Assembly (NCBI GenBank): GCA_937889595.1
Contig: CALAOR010000032.1
Coordinates: 33,353-97,352, forward strand
From: an uncultured bacterium
GTDB taxonomy: Bacteria; Oederibacteriota; PGYV01; Palsa-1178
DNA: 64,000 nt
Reading direction: 5' to 3'
A model generated the notes under the pieces. That model worked only from the letters and a program-made list of their open reading frames with translations, did not search any database and was not told the DNA's origin. The translations under genes and the position numbers were made by a program. Of this stretch, positions 17,906 through 26,350 are shown in pieces (positions within the stretch are counted from its first letter, which is position 1; each line of letters begins with the position of its first letter).

Positions 17906-18982
17906 ATGAAAAAACCGGTACTCTTATTATTATCTTTATTATTGATTATTTCTTTGCCTATATTTGCCGAGGATAAACCTGCCGATCCGTCAGCCGGCGT
18001 CGGCGTGCAGGGGGATATTTCTATGGATGCCTCGCAACTATTGTCTGATGATACGGCATCACCCGCAAAAGCGCCGCAGGGTGATGTTTCCGTGCAGGGC
18101 AGTATCTCGACGGACGCTTCACAGGCCATGCCTGACATTCCTGGAACGCCGGGAGGGACTCCGCAGGATCCAGGGCAGCTTATGCCTGATAATTCAGGCG
18201 CACCGGAGCAAGGGGCAACAGGGCTCGAGGGAATGGACCAGATGCCCGGGGACACCGCAGCGCAGCCGCAGACAGTGACCGCGCAAAAACAGTCAAAACC
18301 CGCGCCTGCGGCAAAAAAAGTTCCCGCTCCCGTCAAACCGCCGCTGCCAAAATACAAAGCAGTTCCTTACACCAATGACCTGCGTATTATGGACGCAAAA
18401 ACCGGCGAGCTGGGGCAGGTTGATACGCTGCACCGTTACATGGACTGGAGGGTCAAGGCATCCACTTCCATGGAAAAGAAAAAACACTTCCCGACGGACA
18501 CCAACGATTTAAACGCGTATACGGCGTGGGTTGAGAATAAGGACGGTTACGGCGAAGGCGAGAGTTTAACCCTGTATATGGACCCGATCTATTTTTCGGC
18601 GATTGAGGAAGGCGGAGTTGACTCCGTGAAATGCACGGGGCTTAAGATCATTAACGGATATAATAAGTCACACGAAGACTGGTTCAATAATTCCAGGGTT
18701 AAAATAATGAAAATATACCAAAATAACAAACCTTTCTGCCTGATAGAACTTTATGATTCCACAAACTGGCAGGATATAAAATTTAAAAAGCCGATGATGA
18801 TAAAACCCGGCGACACGATAAAGGCTAAAATTGTCGAGGTTTTTGAAGGGTACAAATACGCAAACGCGGCTATAACCGAGTTCCTGCTTGTAGGAAAACC
18901 GGGCGGCAGTGTCATAGGTTATGACCAGATGAACGGAAAGTCCATGACTAACGTAAGGAACGGCGGGATGTATTTCAAATAA
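17906..18982 (+). CDS. Secreted protein with NADase-type glycan-binding/discoidin-like domain
   Basis: About 358 residues from ATG 17906 (GGAGG upstream). The signal peptide MKKPVLLLLSLLLIISLPIFA is followed by about 120 low-complexity residues with repeated 'GDISMDASQL'/'GSISTDASQA' units. Residues about 180-330 form a galactose-binding-like domain ('AYTAWVENKDGYGEGESLTLY', 'GLKIINGYNKSHEDWFNNSRVK', 'DTIKAKIVEVFEGYKYANAAITEFLLVG'). This is the layout of the 'NADase-type glycan-binding' domain common in unclassified surface proteins. It is probably exported and binds envelope glycans; no enzyme activity is visible. A terminator follows. Confidence 0.8.
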   Translation: MKKPVLLLLSLLLIISLPIFAEDKPADPSAGVGVQGDISMDASQLLSDDTASPAKAPQGDVSVQGSISTDASQAMPDIPGTPGGTPQDPGQLMPDNSGAPEQGATGLEGMDQMPGDTAAQPQTVTAQKQSKPAPAAKKVPAPVKPPLPKYKAVPYTNDLRIMDAKTGELGQVDTLHRYMDWRVKASTSMEKKKHFPTDTNDLNAYTAWVENKDGYGEGESLTLYMDPIYFSAIEEGGVDSVKCTGLKIINGYNKSHEDWFNNSRVKIMKIYQNNKPFCLIELYDSTNWQDIKFKKPMMIKPGDTIKAKIVEVFEGYKYANAAITEFLLVGKPGGSVIGYDQMNGKSMTNVRNGGMYFK

Positions 18983-19000
18983 TACGCCTGATAAAATATC

Positions 19001-19030
19001 AAAGGGCGGTGCTATGCGCCGCCCTTTTTT
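19001..19030 (+). terminator. Rho-independent terminator
   Basis: AAAGGGCGG (19001-19009) pairs with CCGCCCTTT (19019-19027), followed by a T-run. It ends the transcript of the glycan-binding protein gene just before the next RBS. Confidence 0.9.
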
Positions 19031-19044
19031 AATTGAGGTGTTTT

Positions 19045-19641
19045 GTGGGTCTTAGAAAAGCAGCCTGTATAATGCTCGCCTTGGTGATCATTTCCGCGCC
19101 GCTTACAGCAGCCGATACGACCGAAAGCTGGATGGGCGCGGATTCAGGGGCGCAGGACTTATATAAACCGACTGTAAAAAATGAGGACATGTCATTTCTG
19201 CAGCCCATAGAAATGTGCGGTATGGCAGCGGGGATCTATCTCGCATGCAGGTCCGGTATAATGAGCAACTCTATGGCCGTATACAAAACAAAAACGGATA
19301 TATGGTCGACTGTAAGTAATACCGGGATTGTGGCATTGACCGTATTCGCCGGGGCGTTAATAGGCGGGGTGGCAACCGCCACGGCTTTCGGGCCCATGGA
19401 CCCGGATTTTGAGACCATAAAGGAACTGAATTTATCCGGCGGTGCAAGGACAACCATGGTTATTTCAGGCGCGCTTTTGATGGGCGCAGGCGGTTATATG
19501 GGATACAGGGTGGGCGGGCAATCCCCCGGTAAATACGGTGAAGCAATACTAATAGGTTCGCTTGCGGGCGCCATTGTGGGGTCATATTTGGGGGAACTCC
19601 TCGGCAAACTTATGTTTGGGGAACAGAAGAAAATAAAATAA
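19045..19641 (+). CDS. Secreted/membrane protein with glycine-rich helices, unknown function
   Basis: GTG 19045 follows TGAGGTG closely and gives a signal peptide (GLRKAACIMLALVIISAPLTAAD). Three hydrophobic Gly/Ala-rich segments then occur, about residues 91-115, 140-158 and 166-190 ('VALTVFAGALIGGVATATAFG', 'VISGALLMGAGGYMGYRVGG', 'EAILIGSLAGAIVGSYLGELLG'). They resemble glycine-zipper helices of outer-membrane or cell-envelope stress proteins. I recognise no named family. Confidence 0.75.
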   Translation: MGLRKAACIMLALVIISAPLTAADTTESWMGADSGAQDLYKPTVKNEDMSFLQPIEMCGMAAGIYLACRSGIMSNSMAVYKTKTDIWSTVSNTGIVALTVFAGALIGGVATATAFGPMDPDFETIKELNLSGGARTTMVISGALLMGAGGYMGYRVGGQSPGKYGEAILIGSLAGAIVGSYLGELLGKLMFGEQKKIK

Positions 19642-19667
19642 TGCGGCCGCAGTGTATAGATGTAGAG

Positions 19668-19792
19668 ACTGTTGGAAAAGCCAGCAAAGGGCGGGCAGCA
19701 TGATATGCTGCCCCTACAAGTGCAGGCAGATATTTGTAGGGGTCGAATATTATTCGACCCCTAACGATGGCTTTTAGGGGTTTTCCGACAGT
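19668..19792. mobile_element. MITE-like element, complete copy
   Basis: 125-bp element with terminal inverted repeats ACTGTTGGAAAA...TTTTCCGACAGT. Internal palindromes are GCAGCATGATATGCTGC and GGGGTCGAATATTATTCGACCCC. Related copies lie at 35307-35375 (3' truncated) and 40420-40560 (interrupted). No coding capacity; probably mobilised in trans by an unseen transposase. Confidence 0.7.
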
Positions 19793-19844
19793 ATCATAAA
19801 TAAAACAATCCGGGTGTTGGCTGGATAAAAATCAAGGTGAAAAA

Positions 19845-20681
19845 ATGGGAATCGAAGAAAAAATAATATACGAAGACGACGATTATGTGGTTGTAAACAA
19901 GGACTCAGGTATGCTCGCGATACCCGACAGGTATAACAAGGACCTGCCGAACCTGTATGACATGCTGACCGAAAAATACGGCAAGATTTTCATAGTGCAC
20001 AGGCTCGACAAGGACACCAGCGGCGCCATAATATTCGCTAAAAATCCTGAAGCGCACAGGGACTTGAGCATAAAGTGGGAAGAAGGCGGGGTATCAAAAA
20101 CATATTACGCGCTGGTAACCGGAAGGTTTGATGAGGCGCAGGGCAACATAAACCTGCCGATAGGACCCTTAAAAAAGAAAAAAGGCGTAATGGTCGTAGA
20201 TAAGCGCAACGGCAAGGAAGCTTTTACCAGCTACAAGGTGCTTGAAAAATACAGGGAATACACGTATCTGGAAGTTACCCCCAAGACCGGCCGCACCCAC
20301 CAGATCAGGGTGCACCTGGCCGCGATAGGCCACCCGCTCGTGGTCGATCCGCTGTACAACAGGAAAGAGGCAATACTTAACCTGGGAAAAAGGGAAGAAA
20401 AAATAGAACCGCAGAATTTCAAGACAAAAAAGAAGCAGGAAATAAAGCCAAAAATATCGAAGGAAATGCTTGAAAAGATCAGGAAGCAGGCCGAAGAAAA
20501 AAGCAAGGCCGCGCCGATCATAGGCCGTTTGCCTCTGCACGCGGGCAAGATAAGGTTCATGCACTACAGGACGAACGAGTTCGTGGAAATAGAGGCGCCG
20601 ATGCCCAAAGACATGAGGACGACGCTGGATGTGCTGAGCCTGCAGAGTTTCTTTATGAACAAGGAAAAAAAGACGCTGTAA
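19845..20681 (+). CDS. RluA-family RNA pseudouridine synthase
   Basis: 278-residue enzyme that isomerises uridine in rRNA or tRNA. 'EDDDYVVVNKDSGMLAIP' opens the fold, and the catalytic Asp lies in 'VHRLDKDTSGAIIFAK' (about residues 50-65). 'SKTYYALVTG', 'TGRTHQIRVHLAAIGHPLVVDPLY' and 'RLPLHAGKI' complete the family signature. A Lys/Glu-rich insertion of about 60 residues separates 'VDPLY' from 'LHA', longer than usual. No S4 domain is present, so it is the short RluA type. AAGGTG lies six bases upstream of the ATG. Target uridine unknown. Confidence 0.92.
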   Translation: MGIEEKIIYEDDDYVVVNKDSGMLAIPDRYNKDLPNLYDMLTEKYGKIFIVHRLDKDTSGAIIFAKNPEAHRDLSIKWEEGGVSKTYYALVTGRFDEAQGNINLPIGPLKKKKGVMVVDKRNGKEAFTSYKVLEKYREYTYLEVTPKTGRTHQIRVHLAAIGHPLVVDPLYNRKEAILNLGKREEKIEPQNFKTKKKQEIKPKISKEMLEKIRKQAEEKSKAAPIIGRLPLHAGKIRFMHYRTNEFVEIEAPMPKDMRTTLDVLSLQSFFMNKEKKTL

Positions 20682-20704
20682 TGTCGATCTTACATGCGGC
20701 GTAG

Positions 20705-20725
20705 GGGTGACGCGCTGCGTCACCC
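20705..20725. repeat. GC-rich hairpin
   Basis: GGGTGACGC (20705-20713) and GCGTCACCC (20717-20725) pair around GCT. 'GTAGGGG' next to it resembles the ends of the window's other palindromic repeats. No T-tract follows, so it is not a classical terminator. Confidence 0.6.
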
Positions 20726-20784
20726 GAACGTGGGCATTTGAAACCGGGTTTGAAAGACGGCTTAGAGGCCGACGCGCGGCGAAA

Positions 20785-20835
20785 ATTCGGGAACGGCTCT
20801 GAAACTACGCTTGTCTTCTACTCTACTGACCCCGG
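20785..20835 (+). repeat. Fragment related to the intron-end repeats at 26.2 and 27.5 kb
   Basis: It reads CGGGAACGGCTCTGAAACT, then a stretch ending CTTCTACTCTACTGACC. The same order occurs at 26270-26312 and 27590-27632. It is probably the eroded 3' end of a group II intron. Confidence 0.5.
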
Positions 20836-20911
20836 ACCGCCCCTTGTTATCGCGGCAGCGCACAAACAAATTGAAACGGCATTATTACACACGTATGTAA
20901 AAATGTCTTGA

Positions 20912-21253
20912 CTAATTTACATAGCTGATGAAGCCGCCAGGTTTGAAAACTTCACTGCGCTCGAACTGCTTGCCCGTGTGGACCTGTGGAATGACGCGGG
21001 AAGCGGCAAATACGCCCTTAATTTCGTACGCAACAGGGACGGTAAAGAAACCGATTTTCTTATCACAAAAAACAATGTCCCGTATTTGTTGGTTGAGGCC
21101 AAACTGAATGAAACAAAGATAGATCCGCATCACATCACAAATTCTGAAAAGCTTGGTAAAATACCGTTTGTTCAGGTTACGGCAAAAGAAAATGCATATA
21201 GAAAAGAAAGTAATTTAACCTGGGCGGTATCTGCTTCAAGGTTTTTTGGCTGA
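20912..21253 (+). pseudogene. C-terminal fragment of an AAA+ ATPase with DUF4143 domain
   Basis: Open frame without a credible start or RBS. It begins right after an in-frame TGA at 20909 and reads 'LIYIADEAARFENFTALELLARVDLWND...LNFVRNRDGKETDFLITKNNVPYLLVEAKLNE'. This is the nuclease-like C-terminal part of the common AAA ATPase/DUF4143 family ('R.....E.DF.I......LL.VE.K'). The ATPase part (Walker motifs, winged helix) is missing. It lies at the left edge of the accessory island and is probably dead. Confidence 0.75.
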
Positions 21254-21353
21254 TAAATATGAGAGGTTAGGGGTAAACCTTAAAGCGGTAGATAGCCCCC
21301 GTCGGAACTGCAGGGATTGGCTCTGAATTTGCGTAATCCCGTGTTTTTACCAT

Positions 21354-21387
21354 CAACAATTTGCTCAGTCAACTGAGCAAATTGTTG
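21354..21387. promoter_or_regulatory. Perfect 16-bp inverted repeat upstream of the nucleotidyltransferase gene
   Basis: CAACAATTTGCTCAGT (21354-21369) and its exact complement ACTGAGCAAATTGTTG (21372-21387) are separated by two bases. It lies about 120 bp before the start at 21509, with AT-rich AAATTATAAG direct repeats between. It may be a regulator-binding site of the toxin-antitoxin-like operon, or an integration scar. Confidence 0.65.
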
Positions 21388-21508
21388 ACAAGAAATTAAA
21401 GCAGCACCACTTTCATCAATAATTTAATTGACAAAACATAACTTATAATATATTATATGTTTATAAAATAAATTATAAGTACGCATAATAAATTATAAGG
21501 CGGTAAAA

Positions 21509-22051
21509 ATGACCAATAAAAACCCTTTACTTGAGGGCACAAACAGTCTGAAAGTCCTGTCGTATATTTCCGGTCGTCCCGGGGAGGGCATCCTGGCCAA
21601 GGAAATAGAATCCGCCACCGGCATAAGCACCATGGGGGTATACCTGGCGCTTAAAGAGTTTGAAGCCGTTTCGTATGTGACGGCGGACAAAAAAGGGAAA
21701 TCCTTCACTTACAGGCTTAACCACAAAAATCCGCAGATAAAACAATTCAAAGCACTTAAAAATGTCATAGACATCGGGCCTCTTGTTGAAAAGCTGAAGG
21801 AATACTCCGAAAAAATCATCCTGTTCGGCAGCGCGGCAAGGGGTGAAGACGGCTTTGACAGTGATTATGACCTTTTCATAGCAACGGAAGAAAAGGAAAG
21901 CGTCCTGGAAGTCCTCGGGAAATTCAAAAGCAGACGAAAAATACAGGCAAAGGCTGCGGGGGCCGTGGAATTGGCCGATATAAAAAAGAATGACGCTGTA
22001 TTTTATAATGAGGTGATGCGGGGAATAACGCTCTGGGAAAGTGAAAAATGA
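21509..22051 (+). CDS. Winged-helix plus MNT-type nucleotidyltransferase protein (antitoxin-like)
   Basis: 180 residues. Residues about 1-75 form a winged helix ('NSLKVLSYISGRPGEGILAKEIESATGISTMGVYLALKEFEAVSYV'). Residues about 98-180 are a minimal nucleotidyltransferase with 'ILFGSAARGEDGFDSDYDLFIA', the GS-x10-DxD signature. MNT proteins paired with HEPN proteins AMPylate and silence the HEPN toxin. The gene overlaps the next frame by ATGA, and that frame encodes only the first 49 residues of a HEPN protein. This leaves an antitoxin without its toxin. The DNA-binding domain may autoregulate through the palindrome at 21354-21387. Confidence 0.85.
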   Translation: MTNKNPLLEGTNSLKVLSYISGRPGEGILAKEIESATGISTMGVYLALKEFEAVSYVTADKKGKSFTYRLNHKNPQIKQFKALKNVIDIGPLVEKLKEYSEKIILFGSAARGEDGFDSDYDLFIATEEKESVLEVLGKFKSRRKIQAKAAGAVELADIKKNDAVFYNEVMRGITLWESEK

Positions 22052-22197
22052 ATTTTGACTACAAGGAATGCGTTGAAAAAGGCAAAATAAAAGAGTATTC
22101 AAGAGGACAAGAGCTCGCGCCTAAAGAATTAAAAGAGGGCGAAGAAGACTATATGACAGCTGATGATAGTTTTAAAGATGAAAAATTCAAATTATAA
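22048..22197 (+). pseudogene. Truncated HEPN-domain protein (N-terminal 49 residues)
   Basis: Starts on the ATGA overlap with the nucleotidyltransferase gene. 'MNFDYKECVEKGKIKEY...' then 'DYMTADDSFKDEKFKL' matches the first helices of HEPN proteins, which normally continue with 'Y(K)WATIQAYYSMFHAARALLY'. Here TAA follows directly and the RxxxxH catalytic part is absent. Downstream sequence is AT-rich and unrelated, so the gene was probably cut when island DNA entered. Confidence 0.7.
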
Positions 22198-22550
22198 GTG
22201 CCATGAGTGTGCGGAGGATCTCGACAGAAAAGTGGAGGAATGTCTGTTTTAGATTTGGATTTTGGGTAGGGAATAAATTATAAAAGCTATAAGCAAGTTG
22301 ACCCCAGACCACACCAGACCACACTAAATTTGTGTTATCGGGTAAACATAAGATGATTGAAAACAATTTCAAGATTTAAACTGCTTGCAAATTTTGGGGT
22401 GCAAAACATATTGGAAAGATGTATAATATACTCGTGACCTTATAGGATCAACAACTAAAACACCTGGAGCTGATAATGACTGGCATGGGAAAATCTTTGA
22501 TTAACGGCACATGTTTTACCTGTTTGAAACTGTTATTAAGGCAAATTTAA
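22198..22550. other. Intergenic region at the left island boundary
   Basis: No gene seen. It holds a short direct repeat (AGACCACACC/AGACCACACT, about 22303-22324) followed by AAATTTGTGTTATCGGG, which recalls the 'CTAAATTTGCGTTATC' ends of the inverted repeats at 26.0-26.2 kb. A TATAAT at 22422-22427 could be the -10 element of the HNH-TPR gene. Confidence 0.5.
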
Positions 22551-25500
22551 ATGGCAGACATACCGATTAATGAGGTGAAAATTCTTTTAGCAAAGTCAAG
22601 CGGAAGATGCGCATACACTGGATGCGGAAAAAATTTGATAACTATCAGCGAACATGGCGCAGAACCAGTATTTAGCGGAGAGATAGCGCATATAATTTCC
22701 GCAAAACATAAAGGACCGCGGGGAAATTCTCAAACCCAGTGCGCAAACAAAAACTCACATAAAAACTTGATTCTATTTTGTGGAGAACACCATTTTTTGG
22801 TTGATTCAAGACCCGACATTTATACTGAAGAAATACTTTTGCAAATGAAAAAGAAGCACGAAAACAGATTTATTAAATGGATTGAAACTATTTCCCTATT
22901 GCGCCCGGAAACCGATGCTTTGGAAAAATCACCAATAACAGCGCCGATTAAAAACAAGCTTGATAAAGCTAAAGAACTCGTTGGCACGGGAAATTTTACG
23001 GGCGCGATTGCAATCCTTGAGGGCGCTCTCTGTGACTCGGATATCTCAAATAGTGTTGAAGCAAAAATTAAAGTCAGGTCTGCACTTGCTTATGCGCTTT
23101 ATCAAAAACATGATGAGTTTGAAAGGCCGGAAAAATTGTTTCGCGAAGCGCTTTCTTTAACGTCCATAAGCGACATTAAAGAAAGAACTAAAATAGTTAA
23201 TGATCTTGGAGATTTACTCGTTTTTTCCGGAAAATTGGATGAAGCGCAGTCGGTGCTTTACTTGGCTCTTGAATCTTCAAGAGGCATCAATGATTCCGAG
23301 GAACTGGTATCTGTGCTTATTTCGATTAGTATTCTTGAGCGAATTTTGGGTAAGCATGATAGCGGTATTGAAAGGTTGAATGAAGCTTTGAAATTACTAT
23401 TTCAAAATAACCTTATCGCGGAAAGTAAAGATAAAAAACATAACGATATAAATATAGCAGTTTGTTACGTTAATTTGGCCCAAATATATCAGGAGACTGG
23501 GGATATACAAGAAGTTTTGGTGTTATTCGAAAAAGCCGAGAAACTATATAATGATTCAGATGAAAAATTTGATATAGCAAAAATCTCTTTGTTACGCGGT
23601 AAGACGTATTGTCTAAATGCAGATTGGCAAAAAGCGTTTGATTCTTACAAGCTAGCCTTGAAAATATTCGAAAATATCAAAAACTATGAATGGATCGCGA
23701 GGTCTTACGAAAGGATTGCTCGCTTATTTAGTAAACATGACAAAATTGAAGAGGCGTTTGCCACGATGCTGCGAGCTGTGGAAAATATAAAAAAATCTGA
23801 TAACCCGAGCGAACAAGTTGACTATATTCTATATGAAGCAGATCTTCTTCGTCTGCTGAAAATCAAGAAAGCAAAAAATGATATAAATCAAAAAATTTCT
23901 CGATTAAAAATCGGCATACCCGACAATGAGTTGGATAAATTTTATCTAAAAATCTCAGAGGAATTAAAGAATGTAGACGAAGCAATTCTTGAAGCTATTG
24001 CTGAAGATGAGCAAATAAATATGTTGCTGAACCAAGCGAAGGATCTTGTAGAAAAAAATGATTTGAGTGAACACTCAATTGCAATAATTGTGGAAGAATC
24101 CGAGAAATTCACTTTGCAAGGCGATGAAGAGAAAAGGCGTTCTTTACTGGTTGGAGCAATTGTTTTAATTCAAAAACAATTGCAAAAATCTGTTTTTCCG
24201 AAAAGCCGGGCTCGTTTTATGGAAACCGTAGGAAATCTGTATATGAAAATTGGAGATAATTCCGAAGCGCTGAAATGGGTGAATTTGGCGGGAGATATAT
24301 ATGAAAAGACAGGAAATGTTTACGGTTTGGCCAAATATCATGGACTACGAGCTAATTTTTTTAGATTGCAAGGCCTTTTGAACGAGGCTATTTTAGAATA
24401 CCGTCAATCTTTGACTTTGCTTGATGGACGAAGTTTTAATGATCTTATTGTCGAAATGAAAATTAATTTAGCATCAGTCCTATGGAAAAATGGCGAATTT
24501 ATTGAAGCCAAATCGCTTCTTGATGAATCTGAACGTGTTTGTAAACAGTATCGTTTGGATGACTATGTCCCGGTTATTGGAAGAAACCGTAACGCGATTA
24601 ATAAGGAAATTGCCGCGGCTCAAGCCCCAGCACATACACTTGCTGATTTGTTGTTAAGTCTCGAACAATTGATAAGTTATAATCCTGAATACGCGATGAC
24701 ATATTTGATGTTTTGGTATTTTTCTTGGCAAACAGAATTATTGGCTTTGGTGCGTTCCGGTTCTAACTTGTCTTTCATGGCAATAACGGATAATGTCGAA
24801 ACTTTTTTGCAATTTTCTAAAAAATACAGGCGGATAGCAGATCATTTTCTCATGTCAACATCTACACCTTATGATGTCGAAGTGAAAATTAAATATTTTC
24901 CAATACCTGCAAACTGGTTATTTCCAAAGACATTCCCGTTTATTTTTAGAAAAATAGATAAAGCAATCGACGGAGAGGCGATAAGAAATAATGTCCATAA
25001 TGACGATTCCAAAATTTTGCGGGGAATTAAGATGTCTGGACCGGCGGACGTTTTGCCAAAATATATTTTGGTTGATTCGAAGACGAATAAGAAAGGCGAA
25101 GGGACAATGTTTGACATTTATGGCTCCTGTATTCCAAAGGAAGCAATTGATTTGATGATAAATAAATCGACGAACGAATTGATCGATTTACGTACGATAT
25201 GGTTCCCGACAAGTCGTTCCGTTTCAAAAGACCCATTTTTAACCGATCTAGTCATAGGCTATGAACGGGGTGTTGTTCCGTTATTTTTTAATCAACTCCC
25301 GACTTCGGATTCTGTCATCGATGTTGGAAGCGTTAAAATACCAATCCAAAATTCATTTTTGCAGAATGACAATTCGAAATTGTTCTTGAAATGGAGGAAT
25401 AAAATAACGGAAATAAACAGCATGGTTAAAAAAGAAGCCCAAGCCGCTTTGATTGAACTGTCTGGAATGTTCATCCAAAACATTGAAAACACGGAAACAA

Positions 25501-25610
25501 TTTTTTCTGCACTTGAAATTCATTTATTTGAATTTGAGAAAGATGCCAAACGTGTTATTGAGATTGTGATCCTTGTGTTGGACACTAACTTGTCAGACAA
25601 ATCGGCCTAA
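22551..25610 (+). CDS. HNH nuclease-TPR fusion protein, candidate defence effector
   Basis: 1019 residues. Residues about 10-110 resemble an HNH endonuclease: 'GRCAYTGCGKNL' supplies Cys residues, then 'GEIAHIISAKHKGPRG' and 'NLILFCGEHHFLVDS...YTEEILLQMKKKHE'. This form is common at the N-terminus of bacterial defence effectors. Residues about 135-690 are helical TPR-type repeats, for example 'TGNFTGAIAILEGALCD', 'SGKLDEAQSVLYLALESS', 'NADWQKAFDSYKLALKIFEN' and 'NGEFIEAKSLLDESERV'. The last about 330 residues form an unrecognised domain rich in aromatic residues. Composition is AT-rich compared with genes outside the island. The TPR array probably senses a protein or phage component that triggers DNA cleavage; this is inference. 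Confidence 0.75.
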   Translation: MADIPINEVKILLAKSSGRCAYTGCGKNLITISEHGAEPVFSGEIAHIISAKHKGPRGNSQTQCANKNSHKNLILFCGEHHFLVDSRPDIYTEEILLQMKKKHENRFIKWIETISLLRPETDALEKSPITAPIKNKLDKAKELVGTGNFTGAIAILEGALCDSDISNSVEAKIKVRSALAYALYQKHDEFERPEKLFREALSLTSISDIKERTKIVNDLGDLLVFSGKLDEAQSVLYLALESSRGINDSEELVSVLISISILERILGKHDSGIERLNEALKLLFQNNLIAESKDKKHNDINIAVCYVNLAQIYQETGDIQEVLVLFEKAEKLYNDSDEKFDIAKISLLRGKTYCLNADWQKAFDSYKLALKIFENIKNYEWIARSYERIARLFSKHDKIEEAFATMLRAVENIKKSDNPSEQVDYILYEADLLRLLKIKKAKNDINQKISRLKIGIPDNELDKFYLKISEELKNVDEAILEAIAEDEQINMLLNQAKDLVEKNDLSEHSIAIIVEESEKFTLQGDEEKRRSLLVGAIVLIQKQLQKSVFPKSRARFMETVGNLYMKIGDNSEALKWVNLAGDIYEKTGNVYGLAKYHGLRANFFRLQGLLNEAILEYRQSLTLLDGRSFNDLIVEMKINLASVLWKNGEFIEAKSLLDESERVCKQYRLDDYVPVIGRNRNAINKEIAAAQAPAHTLADLLLSLEQLISYNPEYAMTYLMFWYFSWQTELLALVRSGSNLSFMAITDNVETFLQFSKKYRRIADHFLMSTSTPYDVEVKIKYFPIPANWLFPKTFPFIFRKIDKAIDGEAIRNNVHNDDSKILRGIKMSGPADVLPKYILVDSKTNKKGEGTMFDIYGSCIPKEAIDLMINKSTNELIDLRTIWFPTSRSVSKDPFLTDLVIGYERGVVPLFFNQLPTSDSVIDVGSVKIPIQNSFLQNDNSKLFLKWRNKITEINSMVKKEAQAALIELSGMFIQNIENTETIFSALEIHLFEFEKDAKRVIEIVILVLDTNLSDKSA

Positions 25611-25978
25611 GTTAGATGTAGGTCTGTAGAGAGTTGTTTTGCCGTTTGGTTTTGTTATAGGCAACGCCAGTAAAAAAAGCACATTTTTGTAGAGTGGCAA
25701 AGCTTACACGCTAAAGTGGATCCACCGTGACGGTATAATTTATTGCATGAGGGCATGGATGTATAAATAAGCAACCTCGTGGGAAACACGGGAGTAATTG
25801 GATGAGATGAAATTAAACCTTGGGAAAAGATTGTCAACTCTCAAGTAAAGGACTGAGATTAGTTCCTGTGGTTTTCCCAGCTCGGCCCCCGCCCACGCCA
25901 GCCCAGCCCGAATCCCAGGCGGCGGCAACGCAGGGGAAAAAGAGGAAGACGGGACGGGGGAATTGACAACAGCGATAT

Positions 25979-26009
25979 CGCAAATATAGGGACTGTCCCT
26001 AAATTTGCT
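25979..26009. repeat. Short inverted-repeat element
   Basis: GCAAATATAGGGAC and GTCCCTAAATTTGC face each other with almost no spacer. It is a REP/MITE-like palindrome sharing its arms with the larger element at 26089-26160. Confidence 0.65.
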
Positions 26010-26088
26010 TTCGCGCGTAAGGCGTGTTCGTGAGGTTCATCCGCAGGCGTGGCATCAAGCGCGGTGAAAAAGAAGAACGTTTCTCGAT

Positions 26089-26160
26089 AACGCAAATATA
26101 GGGACTTGCTTGCACGCCAAAGCAGAACTAATGCGACGGCGTGCCCCTAAATTTGCGTTA
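26089..26160. repeat. 72-bp REP/MITE-like palindromic element
   Basis: The outer arms AACGCAAATATAGGG and CCCCTAAATTTGCGTT are inverted copies. The inner arms GCACGCC and GGCGTGC also pair. The whole element can fold as one long hairpin, as expected of a non-autonomous or REP-type element. Confidence 0.7.
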
Positions 26161-26173
26161 TCAATCGCTATCG

Positions 26174-26208
26174 GAAAGCCGTATGAGGGAAAACCTCAAG
26201 TACGGTTT
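26174..26208 (+). ncRNA. Group II intron domain V remnant
   Basis: AAAGCCGTA(T)GAGG, a GAAAA loop, CCTC, a two-base AG bulge and TACGGTTT form the 34-nt domain V hairpin with its characteristic 3'-strand bulge. No reverse transcriptase ORF lies upstream, so this is a degenerate intron end. The 25.61-26.35 kb gap holds no other gene; part of it (25750-25860, with 'GTGGGAAACACGGGAG') may also be intron-derived. Confidence 0.6.
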
Positions 26209-26221
26209 GATGAGAGGATGC

Positions 26222-26312
26222 AGGAAATAGTGCAACTGTTGTGGGATGAATCAGCCGCGTGCTGCTAAAGTCCGGGAACAGCCCTGAAACTGCGGTTGTG
26301 TTATACGCTACT
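26222..26312 (+). repeat. Intron-end repeat, copy 1
   Basis: About 90 bp containing GGAAATAGTGCAACTGTTGT, CAGCCGCGTGCTGCTAAAGT and GGGAACAGCCCTGAAACTGC. It directly follows the domain V remnant and is repeated at 27541-27632, so the two copies flank the PLD nuclease gene as direct repeats. Confidence 0.75.
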
Positions 26313-26350
26313 GGCACTGGTTCTTTTCGCATAGAAATTAGGAGGAAAAA

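Noticed and set aside
20912..21253. Intact small gene starting at GTG 20978
   Set aside because: Homology-like sequence continues upstream of that GTG to a stop at 20909 and no RBS is present, so it is a fragment of a larger DUF4143 ATPase gene.
25611..26350. Reverse transcriptase or other gene in the intron-like gap
   Set aside because: No plus- or minus-strand frame here shows RT motifs; only short frames through repeats and a domain V remnant remain.
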